DNA of 64,000 nucleotides, taken from Pseudomonadota bacterium. GTDB taxonomy: Bacteria > Pseudomonadota > Gammaproteobacteria > Steroidobacterales > SZUA-146. The first letter of the stretch is position 1, and every line of letters starts with the position of its first letter. Position numbers and translations under genes: made by a program. Location: NCBI GenBank assembly GCA_039028935.1, contig JBCCHD010000020.1:1-64000 (forward strand), written 5' to 3'. A model generated the notes under the pieces. That model was not told the origin of the DNA, did not search any database, and saw only the letters and a list, made by a program, of their open reading frames with translations. Shown piece by piece: positions 55,811-64,000 of this stretch.

Positions 55811-56473
55811 TTATTCTGTCTCGGCCTGCGTCAGTGTCGCCAATTTACGCAGTTTTATAAACACATCATCGAACATCGCTTGTGTAAGGCGTCGCGTGTT
55901 CGTGTTGTAACGGCTACAGTGATAGGAGTCGAGCAGTGTCAATCCTGTGGCGACTGAATGTACCGCGCCATGCCCAAATTTGGCCGCATTCAGTTTGAGC
56001 GACAGGGCTTTCAAGACCGCATTATGCGCGATTCCTCCCAGTGCCAACACCACACCCGGCCGCGCCATATCCTGAATATCACGTGCCAGAAACGGGTTGC
56101 ATTCATTAATTTCCGCGCCAACCGGCTTATTGGCGGGCGGCAAACACTTCACAGCGTTGGTAATCCGACACCCGTTCAGCGTTAGGCCATCGCGTCGATG
56201 CCGTGAGTCGGGTCGGCTGGCCAATCCGTGTCGGTGCAGCGTTTCATACAACACATCACCGGCGTGGTCACCCGTAAAGGGGCGCCCGGTGGCATTGGCG
56301 CCATGCAGTCCAGGTGCCAGACCGACAATTAAAATCGGTTCTTTTTTGCGACCAAATGCCGGTACGGGATAGCCGTAATAGTCCGGATATTGACGGCGCA
56401 CATCCTTGAGAAACCGGGCCAGTCGTGGGCAGCGCGTGCAATTTTTATTGAATGCGGCCCCGCCCATCGCCAT
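55811..56473 (-). CDS. Uracil-DNA glycosylase family 5 (UDGb-like), iron-sulfur
   Basis: The 220-residue protein has motif A GLAPGLHGANATGRPFTGDH, typical of family 5 UDGb, and four cysteines positioned for a [4Fe-4S] cluster (Cys12, Cys15, Cys110, Cys125). The C-terminal motif reads SYHCSRYNTNTRRLT, where many members have HPS; the His is kept. It should remove uracil, and in this family also hypoxanthine, from DNA. It is inserted between the gacA-type regulator and uvrC. Confidence 0.88.
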   Translation of the reverse strand: MAMGGAAFNKNCTRCPRLARFLKDVRRQYPDYYGYPVPAFGRKKEPILIVGLAPGLHGANATGRPFTGDHAGDVLYETLHRHGLASRPDSRHRRDGLTLNGCRITNAVKCLPPANKPVGAEINECNPFLARDIQDMARPGVVLALGGIAHNAVLKALSLKLNAAKFGHGAVHSVATGLTLLDSYHCSRYNTNTRRLTQAMFDDVFIKLRKLATLTQAETE

Positions 56474-56541
56474 GGCTACGCGCTGAATCGACCGAATTCT
56501 TTAATAGAAATAAGATTAATAGTATCACCTAACCTATTCAT

Positions 56542-57186
56542 TTATATCTTTTTACTATCAATCAATCCGTAATGCATAGCGAGTCGAACCAGCTCCGGCA
56601 CGTTATCGACACTGGTTTTTTGAAAGATTCGCGTGCGGTAGGTACTCACCGTTTTGGGGCTGAGATGCAGCATGTTCGAGATGTCGCGACCCGCGTACCC
56701 CTGCGCGATGAGATTACACACCTGCAGCTCGCGCTCTGAGAGCTGATCAAAAGGCGAGCCCGTGTCGCGGCCGGATAGGGAGGCTTCAGCCATCTGTCGA
56801 GCGATCTCCGCGCCTAAAAACCGCTCCCCGGCCATCACGCGCCGCACGGCGTCAAGCATTTCACTGGGTTCACATGACTTGGTCAAATACCCCATCACAC
56901 CCATTTCAAGTATGCGTTTGGTCATTGGACCCGCCCCATCCATGGTCAGACAGATTATTTTCACATCGAAGCTCGCCAGCACGCGCCGCATGGCTTCGAC
57001 GCCTCCAATGCCCGGCATGTGCTTGTCCATCATGACCAGGTCAGGCTTATGCAGCCGAACCAGATCCAGCGCCTGCTCCCCGGTGTCGGCCTCACCAACG
57101 ACGACCATATCAACGGCGCCCTCGATTATCTTGCGAATGCCGGTACGCACAATCTTGTGATCGTCGACCAGCAACACTCGAATCAC
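56542..57186 (-). CDS. gacA: LuxR-type response regulator, GacA/UvrY family
   Basis: The 214-residue protein has a receiver domain with acidic pocket (LLVDDH), phospho-acceptor Asp54 (LVMMDKHMPGIGG), Thr/Lys switch (ICLTMDG, YLTKS), and a LuxR helix-turn-helix (LSERELQVCNLIAQGYAGRDISNML, LSPKTVSTYRTRIFQK). GacA/UvrY controls small RNAs that titrate CsrA/RsmA in response to the GacS/BarA kinase. Position upstream of uvrC supports the name. A kinase gene is not in the window, as expected. Confidence 0.93.
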   Translation of the reverse strand: MIRVLLVDDHKIVRTGIRKIIEGAVDMVVVGEADTGEQALDLVRLHKPDLVMMDKHMPGIGGVEAMRRVLASFDVKIICLTMDGAGPMTKRILEMGVMGYLTKSCEPSEMLDAVRRVMAGERFLGAEIARQMAEASLSGRDTGSPFDQLSERELQVCNLIAQGYAGRDISNMLHLSPKTVSTYRTRIFQKTSVDNVPELVRLAMHYGLIDSKKI

Positions 57187-57225
57187 CGCCTTACCCCTCG
57201 CTCGCGCTTACTCGTCTCGCTCAAC

Positions 57226-58566
57226 TTACGCGTTCGGCTCCATATGGTCGATGACGGCCTCGCCAAACCCCTTGGTACCGACTAAGGTCGCGCCCGGAAT
57301 CAGTCGCTCGAGTTTTTCTTCCACCGTGCGTCGACGCGCAAGGTCTCGTTTGGTGCGTTTGGCAGCCGTATGCACCAGCGCCAGATCGAACGTCAGCTGC
57401 TTGGCGGCAATGGCACCACGCACGCCATTAAGAATGAGATCGGCGGCTTCCGTCCAGCCAAGGTATCGCAACATCATTTCGGAGGAGAGAATGAGTGACC
57501 CTGGATTAACCCGATCTTTGCCTGCGTAGCCTGGTGCGGTGCCATGGGTCGCTTCAAACACTGCAACGCCGTGACCGATGTTGCCGCCCGGTGCAATTCC
57601 GATGCCGCCGACCTGTGCAGCCAACGCATCCGAAATATAATCGCCATTGAGATTGAGTGTGGCAATCACATCGTATTCTTCGGGCCGCAATAATATTTGT
57701 TGGAGGAAATTATCCGCGATCACATCTTTAATCACGATAGGATGCCCTGTTCGCGGATTGGTAAATTCACACCAAGGGCCACCATCCACTTCGACCGCAC
57801 CAAACTCTTCCTTGGCCAGCGCATAGCCCCAATTGCGAAATGCGCCCTCAGTAAACTTCATGATGTTGCCCTTGTGCACAAGCGCCACCGATGTGCGATC
57901 GTTTTCAATGGCATATTGTATGGCTTTGCGAATCAGGCGATCGGAACCCTCTTTGGAGACCGGCTTAATGCCGATACCGGAACTCGATGGAAATCGAATC
58001 TTGCTCACGCCCATTTCCTGCTGCAGGAACGCGATCACTTTATGCACGTCCGGTGTACCCGCTTCCCATTCGATACCCGCATAAATATCTTCGGTGTTTT
58101 CGCGGAAGATCACCATATCGATTAAATCGGAGTCTTTTGTGGGCGTCTGAATGCCGGTGAAATTTTGCACCGGCCTAACGCATGCAAACAGATCCATCGA
58201 CTGACGAATCGCCACGTTCAGTGATCGCATGCCGCCACCGACAGGCGTCGCAAGTGGGCCTTTGATCGACACCACATAGTCGCGCATGGCGTGCAGCGTC
58301 TCATCCGGCAGCCACGCTCCACTCGCGTATTCTTGCGTGGCTTTGGAACCCGCGTAGACTTCCATCCACTCGATCTTGCGCTGATCCCCATACGCCTTCG
58401 ACACCGCCGTATTCACAACATTGATCATCACCGGACTGACATCAATTCCGATGCCGTCACCCTCGATGTACGGGATAATGGGCTGATCAGGCACATTGAG
58501 CGTGCCGTCTTCATTCGTCGTTATTTTCTCGCCCTGTTCAGGCAGTGTAATTTTTTCGTAGAGCAT
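57226..58566 (-). CDS. icd: Isocitrate dehydrogenase with C-terminal insertion
   Basis: ATG 58566 gives 446 residues, about 30 more than E. coli Icd. The core is clear: [43 protein letters not shown] (substrate Ser and Arg) and [19 protein letters not shown]. The E. coli NADP residues K344, Y345, Y391 and R395 correspond here to Gly, Tyr, Phe and Leu, and a basic insertion of about 24 residues ([18 protein letters not shown]) follows before FGEAVIDHM. Cofactor use is therefore uncertain. It converts isocitrate to 2-oxoglutarate in the TCA cycle and lies next to isocitrate lyase. Confidence 0.93.
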   Translation of the reverse strand: MLYEKITLPEQGEKITTNEDGTLNVPDQPIIPYIEGDGIGIDVSPVMINVVNTAVSKAYGDQRKIEWMEVYAGSKATQEYASGAWLPDETLHAMRDYVVSIKGPLATPVGGGMRSLNVAIRQSMDLFACVRPVQNFTGIQTPTKDSDLIDMVIFRENTEDIYAGIEWEAGTPDVHKVIAFLQQEMGVSKIRFPSSSGIGIKPVSKEGSDRLIRKAIQYAIENDRTSVALVHKGNIMKFTEGAFRNWGYALAKEEFGAVEVDGGPWCEFTNPRTGHPIVIKDVIADNFLQQILLRPEEYDVIATLNLNGDYISDALAAQVGGIGIAPGGNIGHGVAVFEATHGTAPGYAGKDRVNPGSLILSSEMMLRYLGWTEAADLILNGVRGAIAAKQLTFDLALVHTAAKRTKRDLARRRTVEEKLERLIPGATLVGTKGFGEAVIDHMEPNA

Positions 58567-58690
58567 CGTGTCGAAGATCCTTCGCAGTATTAATTGAGCC
58601 ACATACGCGCAGCCCGCCGTCAATAAGTTAAGTCGCTGATGATAGCACCGACCGGCGTCGGGCGCCTTCTCAGGCATAAACAACGCGCAC

Positions 58691-58722
58691 AAAAAAGCCC
58701 GAACGCCACGAGGCGTCCGGGC
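58691..58722 (-). terminator. Rho-independent terminator between isocitrate lyase and isocitrate dehydrogenase
   Basis: Minus-strand stem GCCCGGACGCC with GGCGTTCGGGC (one G-T pair), TCGT loop, then six T. It starts 20 bases after the lyase stop, so the dehydrogenase should have its own promoter. Confidence 0.9.
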
Positions 58723-58741
58723 CGCAGACTGCACCGCCCGA

Positions 58742-60361
58742 TTAGGCGCGGCGTGAGTTCTCAGTATCGAACTGATTCATTGTGTTGTTTTCCCCGGAGG
58801 CTTTGAGCGCCTGGTCGCCGGAGAAATACTCTTTGTGATCGTCGCCAATGTTAGAGCCGGACATGTCCTGATGTTTCACACAGGCCAGACCCTGACGAAT
58901 TTCCTCTCGCTGAACGCCTTTCACATACGCGAGCATGCCCTCATCGCCGAAATAGCCTTTCGCTAGATTGTCGGTAGACAACGCCGCAGTGTGGTACGTC
59001 GGCAGCGTGATGAGGTGATGGAAAATGCCGGCTTCTCGCGCCGCATCCTGCTGGAACGTACGAATTCGCGAATCTGCCTCACGGCCCAAGGCTGAGTCGT
59101 CGTACTCCCCGCTCATGAGGTTGTCGCGCGCATAATCGGACAGGTCCTTACCCTCTTCCTGCCACGCGTCAAATACCTGTTGGCGAAAGTTCAGCGTCCA
59201 GTTAAACGATGGTGAGTTGTTGTAGACGAGCTTCGCGTGCGGAGCCTGTTCGCGAATCTTGTTGACCATGCCGGCAATCTGCTGAAGGTGCGGCTTCTCT
59301 GTTTCAATCCATAGGAGGTCCGCGCCGTTCTGCAAGCTCGTGACACAGTCCAACACGACCCGGTCAACGCCCGTATCCGCTTTGAATTTGTACAAACCGT
59401 TTGGCAGTCGAACAGGCTTGACCAATTTACCGTCAAGCTTGAGCACAACATCCCCTTCGTTCAAATCCTCAACGCCTGCGACCTCGGTGGTCTCCAAAAA
59501 GGCGTTATAACGCGAAGCGAGATCCCCTTCCGTGTTAGAGACAGGAATTTTCTGGGTGAGCCCGGCACCCAACGAATCGGTGCGCGCCACAATCACCCCA
59601 TCATCCACGCCGAGTTCCAAAAAGGCGTAACGTACGGCGTTGATCTTGGCAAGAAAATCCTCGTGCGGCACAGTGACCTTGCCATCCTGATGACCACACT
59701 GTTTGGCATCGGACACTTGGTTCTCGATTTGAATACAGCACGCGCCCGCTTCGATCATCTTCTTGGCCAACAGATACGTGGCTTCCTCATTACCAAAACC
59801 TGCATCGATGTCAGCCACAATCGGCACCACATGCGTCTGAAAGTTGTCGATGGCGTTTTGTGCGGAACGCTCAGCGGTTTCGTCACCCGCTTCGCGGGCG
59901 GAATCCAGCGCTTTAAACAGGTGCCCAAGTTCGCGGGCGTCTGCCTGCTTTAGAAAGGTGTAGAGCTCTTCAATGAGCATCGGCACCGACGTCTTCTCGT
60001 GCATCGACTGATCGGGCAGCGGACCGAATTCGGAACGCAGCGCAGCCACCATCCAACCGGACAGATACAGATAGCGACTCTTGGTCGTACCGTGATGTTT
60101 TTTCACCGCAATCATCTTTTGCTGACCGATAAATCCGTGCCAGCAACCGAGCGACTGCGTGTAATTCGCTGGATCAGCGTCATAGGCCGCCATGTCGGCG
60201 CGCATAATGCCAGCCGTGTAGCGCGCGATGTCCAGTCCGGTACGAAAACGATTCTGGGCGCGCATGCGTGCCGCATGCTCAGGAGAGATGGCGTTCCAGG
60301 CGGTGCCCTGGTCCTGACACAGTTTCTCGACCTGTTGGAGATCGCGGTTGTAATTCGACAT
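58742..60361 (-). CDS. aceA: Isocitrate lyase (long form)
   Basis: The ATG has AAGGA seven bases upstream. At 539 residues it is the long type found in Pseudomonas (531), not the 434-residue E. coli type. The catalytic motif reads [18 protein letters not shown] with the active Cys; further landmarks are [18 protein letters not shown] and [14 protein letters not shown]. It cleaves isocitrate to glyoxylate and succinate so that cells can grow on acetate or fatty acids. It faces a LysR gene across a 105-base divergent promoter region. Confidence 0.96.
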   Translation of the reverse strand: MSNYNRDLQQVEKLCQDQGTAWNAISPEHAARMRAQNRFRTGLDIARYTAGIMRADMAAYDADPANYTQSLGCWHGFIGQQKMIAVKKHHGTTKSRYLYLSGWMVAALRSEFGPLPDQSMHEKTSVPMLIEELYTFLKQADARELGHLFKALDSAREAGDETAERSAQNAIDNFQTHVVPIVADIDAGFGNEEATYLLAKKMIEAGACCIQIENQVSDAKQCGHQDGKVTVPHEDFLAKINAVRYAFLELGVDDGVIVARTDSLGAGLTQKIPVSNTEGDLASRYNAFLETTEVAGVEDLNEGDVVLKLDGKLVKPVRLPNGLYKFKADTGVDRVVLDCVTSLQNGADLLWIETEKPHLQQIAGMVNKIREQAPHAKLVYNNSPSFNWTLNFRQQVFDAWQEEGKDLSDYARDNLMSGEYDDSALGREADSRIRTFQQDAAREAGIFHHLITLPTYHTAALSTDNLAKGYFGDEGMLAYVKGVQREEIRQGLACVKHQDMSGSNIGDDHKEYFSGDQALKASGENNTMNQFDTENSRRA

Positions 60362-60466
60362 GGTGATTCCTTGAAAGTGGTTTCAGATGTTACAAAAGAA
60401 GCGTAAAGCTTAGGATCTCTGGCATAATTAATCTAATTTATCATCTTTATTTCCGTCATCATTAAA
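60362..60466. promoter_or_regulatory. Divergent control region of isocitrate lyase and LysR regulator
   Basis: Within the 105 bases an AT-rich palindrome-like stretch, ATAA-N10-TTAT at about 60423-60440, contains a T-N11-A pattern as bound by LysR proteins. No consensus promoter was recognised for the lysR gene, which also lacks a clear ribosome site. Confidence 0.4.
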
Positions 60467-61423
60467 ATGAATATTAATCAAATAGATCTTAACCTTCTCA
60501 TTTACCTAGATATTTTGCTGCGCGAGCAAAATGTCACGCGCGCAGCGAGTTACCTTAACGTCACGCAACCGGCCATGAGTAATGCCTTGCGTCGGCTACG
60601 TGCGCTGTTTGACGACCCGCTGTTGGTTCGCACGCGGGATGGCATGCAACCCACCGAACGCGCCTTGGCGTTGGCGCCGAGCGTTCACCAAATTGTGGCG
60701 CAGGCCCAACAAGTGGTGGCGCCGGAAGCCCAATTCGACGCGTTACACAGTCAACGCGTGTTCCGCATATCGGCCAGCGACTACGCCGAATCCGCCCTAC
60801 TGCCGGCCGTCTTGTCGCGCTTGCGTTCCGACGCGCCAAACATTTGCCTCGACGTGTTAACCCCCAGCGACGTGGAGTTTGCCGACGTCGAACGTGGCAA
60901 GGTCGATCTGGTGATCAATCGGTTTGACACGCTCCCGAAATCCTTCAACAGCCACACGCTGTGGGCGGACAGCTTCTCGTGTTTGTTCAGTCGACTCAAT
61001 CCACTGCGTCACAATTTCACCCTGCCTGCCTATTTGCAGGCCAAGCACGTGTGGGTGAGTAAGACGGGTATGGGCGTGGGCGTGGGCGTCAATCCTTCCG
61101 CCGTGCAGCAATTGGGCTGGGTCGACGAGGCGTTGCGTCAATTAGGTCATCAGCGCCAGATCAGCGTCTTCACACGTCATTATCAGACCGCGATGCGGCT
61201 GGCAGAACAACATGATCTGGTCGTCACGCTACCGAGCCGCACGACCCGGCTGCAGGCGCAAAACGATCGGATCGTCATCAAAGCACCGCCTTTTCCGATC
61301 GAGGATATTGAACTTAAGATGGCCTGGAGCCCATTGGTTGAACACAGCGCCGCCCATCGCTGGCTGCGGCGCACGATTGTGCAGGCAGCCAGTTCGGTGA
61401 TATCGGATAAGGGCGAGCGCTGA
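60467..61423 (+). CDS. LysR-family transcriptional regulator
   Basis: The 318-residue protein starts with the LysR helix-turn-helix (LNLLIYLDILLREQNVTRAASYLNVTQPAMSNALRRLRALF), followed by the NodD-like sequence PLLVRTRDGMQPTERAL, and a substrate-binding periplasmic-like domain. Divergent position from isocitrate lyase suggests it controls entry to the glyoxylate shunt and binds the shared region. The inducer is unknown. It is convergent with the DAHP synthase gene. Confidence 0.93.
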   Translation: MNINQIDLNLLIYLDILLREQNVTRAASYLNVTQPAMSNALRRLRALFDDPLLVRTRDGMQPTERALALAPSVHQIVAQAQQVVAPEAQFDALHSQRVFRISASDYAESALLPAVLSRLRSDAPNICLDVLTPSDVEFADVERGKVDLVINRFDTLPKSFNSHTLWADSFSCLFSRLNPLRHNFTLPAYLQAKHVWVSKTGMGVGVGVNPSAVQQLGWVDEALRQLGHQRQISVFTRHYQTAMRLAEQHDLVVTLPSRTTRLQAQNDRIVIKAPPFPIEDIELKMAWSPLVEHSAAHRWLRRTIVQAASSVISDKGER

Positions 61424-61439
61424 TGCCCGACGTTGCGCC

Positions 61440-61460
61440 CGTCAGCACGAGGCGCTGACG
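61440..61460. terminator. Possible hairpin between convergent lysR and DAHP synthase genes
   Basis: A seven-pair stem, CGTCAGC with GCTGACG and a seven-base loop, lies in the 57-base gap between the two stop codons. Neither side has a T run, so termination here is only possible, not shown. Confidence 0.3.
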
Positions 61461-61480
61461 ACCTGCACACTACGGACGAT

Positions 61481-62833
61481 CTACTTGTCGGTGATGCCTG
61501 CGATGCGCATAGCCAGCTCCATCGACTGCTCGTAGTTGAGCCTCGGATCCACCGTCGACTGATACGCCCGAACCAAATCATTGTCGGTCAGACCGCGTGC
61601 CCCACCGGTGCATTCGGTGACATTGTCCCCGGTCAGCTCAATGTGTACGCCGCCCAACCGAGAACCGCACGCTTTGTGCACCTCAAATGACCCCTCGACT
61701 TCACTCAAGATGTTTTCATATCGACGGGTTTTGAGTCCGGAGCTGCTGTTCTCGGTGTTGCCGTGCATCGGATCGCAAACCCATAGCACCAGCGAACCGG
61801 TGGCTTGCACAGCTTTGATCAGACCCGGCAATCGTTCATGCACGTGATCAGCACCCACGCGATGAATCAGCACAATTCGACCCGGTTCGTTGGAGGGGTT
61901 AAGCACCGCCAGCAGCTCCTGAAGCCACTCGGTGTTCATTCCCGGTCCGATCTTGATGCCCAATGGATTCTTTATGCCACGGAAAAATTCCACGTGCGCG
62001 CCGTCAAGCTCCGCCGTGCGCATGCCGATCCAAGGCAAGTGGGTGGTGAGATCGTACCAACCACGACGACGTTCAAGATACCGCGTTTGCGCCTGCTCGT
62101 AGTGCAAATGCAAGCCTTCGTGGCTGGTATAGAAATCGACGCGATTGGCCTGATGCACTTTGCGCCCAGAGATCGATTCGAAAAAATCGAGCGAATCGGC
62201 AATCGATCGCGCAATCTCTCGGTACTGCTGGGCCATGGGTGAGTGGCTGACAAAATCGAGATCCCATAATTCAGGGTGGTGCAGATCGGCAAACCCGCCG
62301 TCGACCAACGAGCGAATAAAGTTGAGCGTGAGACCCGCACGCGTGTAGCCACGCAATAATCGATGAGGATCGGGGATGCGGTGCGCCGGGGTAAAATCTG
62401 GCGCATTCACCAAGTCGCCGCGATAGCTGGGCAACGTCACACCGTCTCGTGTCTCGGTATCGGCCGAGCGCGGTTTGGCATACTGGCCCGCAATACGCCC
62501 GACGCGGATCACCGGCTGCTTAAATCCGTGCATCATCACCATGCTCATTTGCAGCAGGATTTTGAGTTTATTGACGATGACCTCACTACGGCAGTCGCCA
62601 AAACTCTCCGCGCAATCGCCACCTTGCAGCAAAAACTGCTCACCGCGCTGCGCACTGGCGATGTTCTCTCGCAGCTGATCGATTTCACCCGAGGTCACCA
62701 GCGGGGGTAGCGAGGAAAGCTGTGCCACCACGTCGGCGAGCGCAGCTTGGTCAGGATAGTTCGGTTGCTGGCTTGCTGTACGCGTTTGCCAACTCGCCGG
62801 ATGCCATTCATTTGTCGCGATTTTTCTGCTCAT
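61481..62833 (-). CDS. Class II 3-deoxy-7-phosphoheptulonate (DAHP) synthase
   Basis: ATG 62833 gives 450 residues, typical for plant-type (class II) DAHP synthases. Signatures are FLLQGGDCAESFGDC (metal-binding Cys), VGRIAGQYAKPRS, GIKIGPGM, LIHRVGADHV and WVCDPMHGNT (metal His). It joins phosphoenolpyruvate and erythrose 4-phosphate, the first step of the shikimate pathway. The longer open frame upstream is not supported. It may serve aromatic amino acids or a secondary route; no phenazine-type genes are near. Confidence 0.95.
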   Translation of the reverse strand: MSRKIATNEWHPASWQTRTASQQPNYPDQAALADVVAQLSSLPPLVTSGEIDQLRENIASAQRGEQFLLQGGDCAESFGDCRSEVIVNKLKILLQMSMVMMHGFKQPVIRVGRIAGQYAKPRSADTETRDGVTLPSYRGDLVNAPDFTPAHRIPDPHRLLRGYTRAGLTLNFIRSLVDGGFADLHHPELWDLDFVSHSPMAQQYREIARSIADSLDFFESISGRKVHQANRVDFYTSHEGLHLHYEQAQTRYLERRRGWYDLTTHLPWIGMRTAELDGAHVEFFRGIKNPLGIKIGPGMNTEWLQELLAVLNPSNEPGRIVLIHRVGADHVHERLPGLIKAVQATGSLVLWVCDPMHGNTENSSSGLKTRRYENILSEVEGSFEVHKACGSRLGGVHIELTGDNVTECTGGARGLTDNDLVRAYQSTVDPRLNYEQSMELAMRIAGITDK

Positions 62834-62952
62834 GCGTCGAGAATAACCAAATTGGTGTAGTGCACCAACAGTTTCTGCTGGTATCAACTGAGCGCTCTTG
62901 GCAAAATGCCCGGCATTTGACCTAACCCACAGTCTGGGCACGGAGAGACGAC

Positions 62953-64000
62953 ATGCAAGACATACTCAAACAACTCAACATAAGTCCGACCAACTCGGGC
63001 ACCTGGTCGGGTGCCGACGGCTGGTCGTCCACGACCGACGCGGGTGTGATCGAATCGGTTAATCCCACCACGGGTGACGTCATCGCCAGCGTGTACGCGG
63101 CCTCCGCGGACGATTATGAAACTGTACTCGCCAATGCAACGGAGGTGGCCAAGGCGTGGCGCAAAGTTCCGGCCCCGGAGCGCGGCGAAGCGGTGCGTTT
63201 AGTTAACGAGGAGTTGCGCGCCAACAAAGAAGCGCTGGGCGCGCTAGTCACTTTGGAAAACGGCAAGATTCGCGCCGAAGGCGAGGGTGAAGTTCAGGAG
63301 ATGATCGACATCGGGGATTTTGCCGTTGGCCAATCGCGCATGATGTACGGTAAGACGATGCATTCGGAACGACCCGATCATCGCATGTACGACCAATGGC
63401 ATCCGCTCGGCGTGGTCGGCGTGATCAGTGCGTTTAATTTCCCCGTCGCGGTGTGGTCGTGGAACGCCTTTTTGGCGGCAATTGCCGGGAATGTCAGCAT
63501 CTGGAAGCCCTCTCCTAAAACCCCGCTGACGGCCATTGCTGTGCAGCACCTGTGCAATCGTGCGCTTGAGAAACATGGCTACCCAGCCATTTTTCAACTA
63601 TTCATCGACGACGACAATAAACTCGCACAACGCTTTGTCGACGATCCCCGCGTGAACCTGGTGTCATTTACCGGTTCCTGCGAAATCGGTAAACATGTCG
63701 GTCAATGCGTCGCGGCTCGCATGGGTAAATCACTGCTCGAGCTGGGCGGGAACAACGCGCTCATCGTCGACGAATTTGCCAACTTGGATTTGGCCGTGCC
63801 GGCCATTGTGTTTGGCGCCATCGGTACGGCGGGCCAGCGTTGTACAAGTACGCGCCGCGTTTTCGTACATCGCTCGCATTTTGACGAACTCAAAGCGCGC
63901 TTGGTCAAAGCGTATGGCCAGGTGCGTATCGGTGACCCGCTCGAGGCATCGACCCTGATGGGACCGTTGATTGACGAATCATCGGTGCAGCGCTATCTCA
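62953..64000 (+). CDS. ALDH7-type aldehyde dehydrogenase, N-terminal part (runs off window)
   Basis: The ATG follows GGAGAG at six bases; 349 codons remain open to the window end. The sequence matches antiquitin/2-aminoadipate semialdehyde dehydrogenase: [33 protein letters not shown] (NAD site), [21 protein letters not shown] with the general base Glu, and [12 protein letters not shown] with the catalytic Cys. These enzymes oxidise piperideine-6-carboxylate (aminoadipate semialdehyde) in lysine breakdown. It is divergent from the DAHP synthase gene. Start and N-terminus were read directly because no stop lies inside the window. Confidence 0.92.
   Translation, partial: MQDILKQLNISPTNSGTWSGADGWSSTTDAGVIESVNPTTGDVIASVYAASADDYETVLANATEVAKAWRKVPAPERGEAVRLVNEELRANKEALGALVTLENGKIRAEGEGEVQEMIDIGDFAVGQSRMMYGKTMHSERPDHRMYDQWHPLGVVGVISAFNFPVAVWSWNAFLAAIAGNVSIWKPSPKTPLTAIAVQHLCNRALEKHGYPAIFQLFIDDDNKLAQRFVDDPRVNLVSFTGSCEIGKHVGQCVAARMGKSLLELGGNNALIVDEFANLDLAVPAIVFGAIGTAGQRCTSTRRVFVHRSHFDELKARLVKAYGQVRIGDPLEASTLMGPLIDESSVQRYL

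Overview
The window looks like chromosome from a free-living, respiring, probably marine gammaproteobacterium. The best clue is the run gacA-type regulator, (uracil-DNA glycosylase), uvrC, pgsA, tRNA-Gly, then tRNA-Cys and tRNA-Leu, an order familiar from Pseudomonas-like gammaproteobacteria. A full System I cytochrome c maturation set, a long Pseudomonas-type isocitrate lyase, a DUF1244 protein and several acyl-CoA dehydrogenases fit an aerobic heterotroph. I cannot place it to genus. No phage, insertion sequence or CRISPR array was seen.

Layout. 1-4737: RND efflux operon (outer-membrane channel fragment, lipoprotein adaptor, inner-membrane pump), followed by an FAD monooxygenase. 5989-7779: large acyl-CoA dehydrogenase. 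7843-21347: a surface/calcium block holding a beta-helix protein with thrombospondin type 3 (TSP3) repeats and a sorting-signal-like tail, a candidate iota-class carbonic anhydrase, a trypsin-like protease with a small partner, and a 3067-residue TSP3 protein read in frame into an OmpA protein with its own signal peptide. 21889-24576: recQ and a PadR/HAAS regulatory pair with a doubled operator. 24963-27210: two GT4 glycosyltransferases. 27247-31768: one coupled operon of thioesterase, chelate-type ABC importer and PLP decarboxylase. 31861-36332: SMP-30-like protein, SDR and two paired acyl-CoA dehydrogenases. 36442-40769: DUF349 protein coupled to a PBP4-type peptidase. 40944-44152: PhnD-like sensor protein coupled to a GGDEF/degenerate-EAL membrane protein.

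44392-51339 carries ccmI-H-G-F-E-D-C, a 240-base gap, then ccmB-A, all on the minus strand; ccmD is a very short gene. 51366-57186 is the tRNA/pgsA/uvrC/gacA neighbourhood. 57226-60361 holds isocitrate dehydrogenase (with a C-terminal insertion and altered cofactor residues) and isocitrate lyase, the branch point of the glyoxylate shunt, with a divergent LysR regulator. The window closes with class II DAHP synthase and the start of an ALDH7-type aldehyde dehydrogenase.

The most unusual content is the TSP3/OmpA giant gene and its surroundings, the iota-carbonic anhydrase candidate, the free-standing copy of a protease N-terminal domain, the PhnD/GGDEF-dead-EAL pair and the odd isocitrate dehydrogenase. 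All functions are inferred from sequence motifs and context read by eye; no database search was possible.
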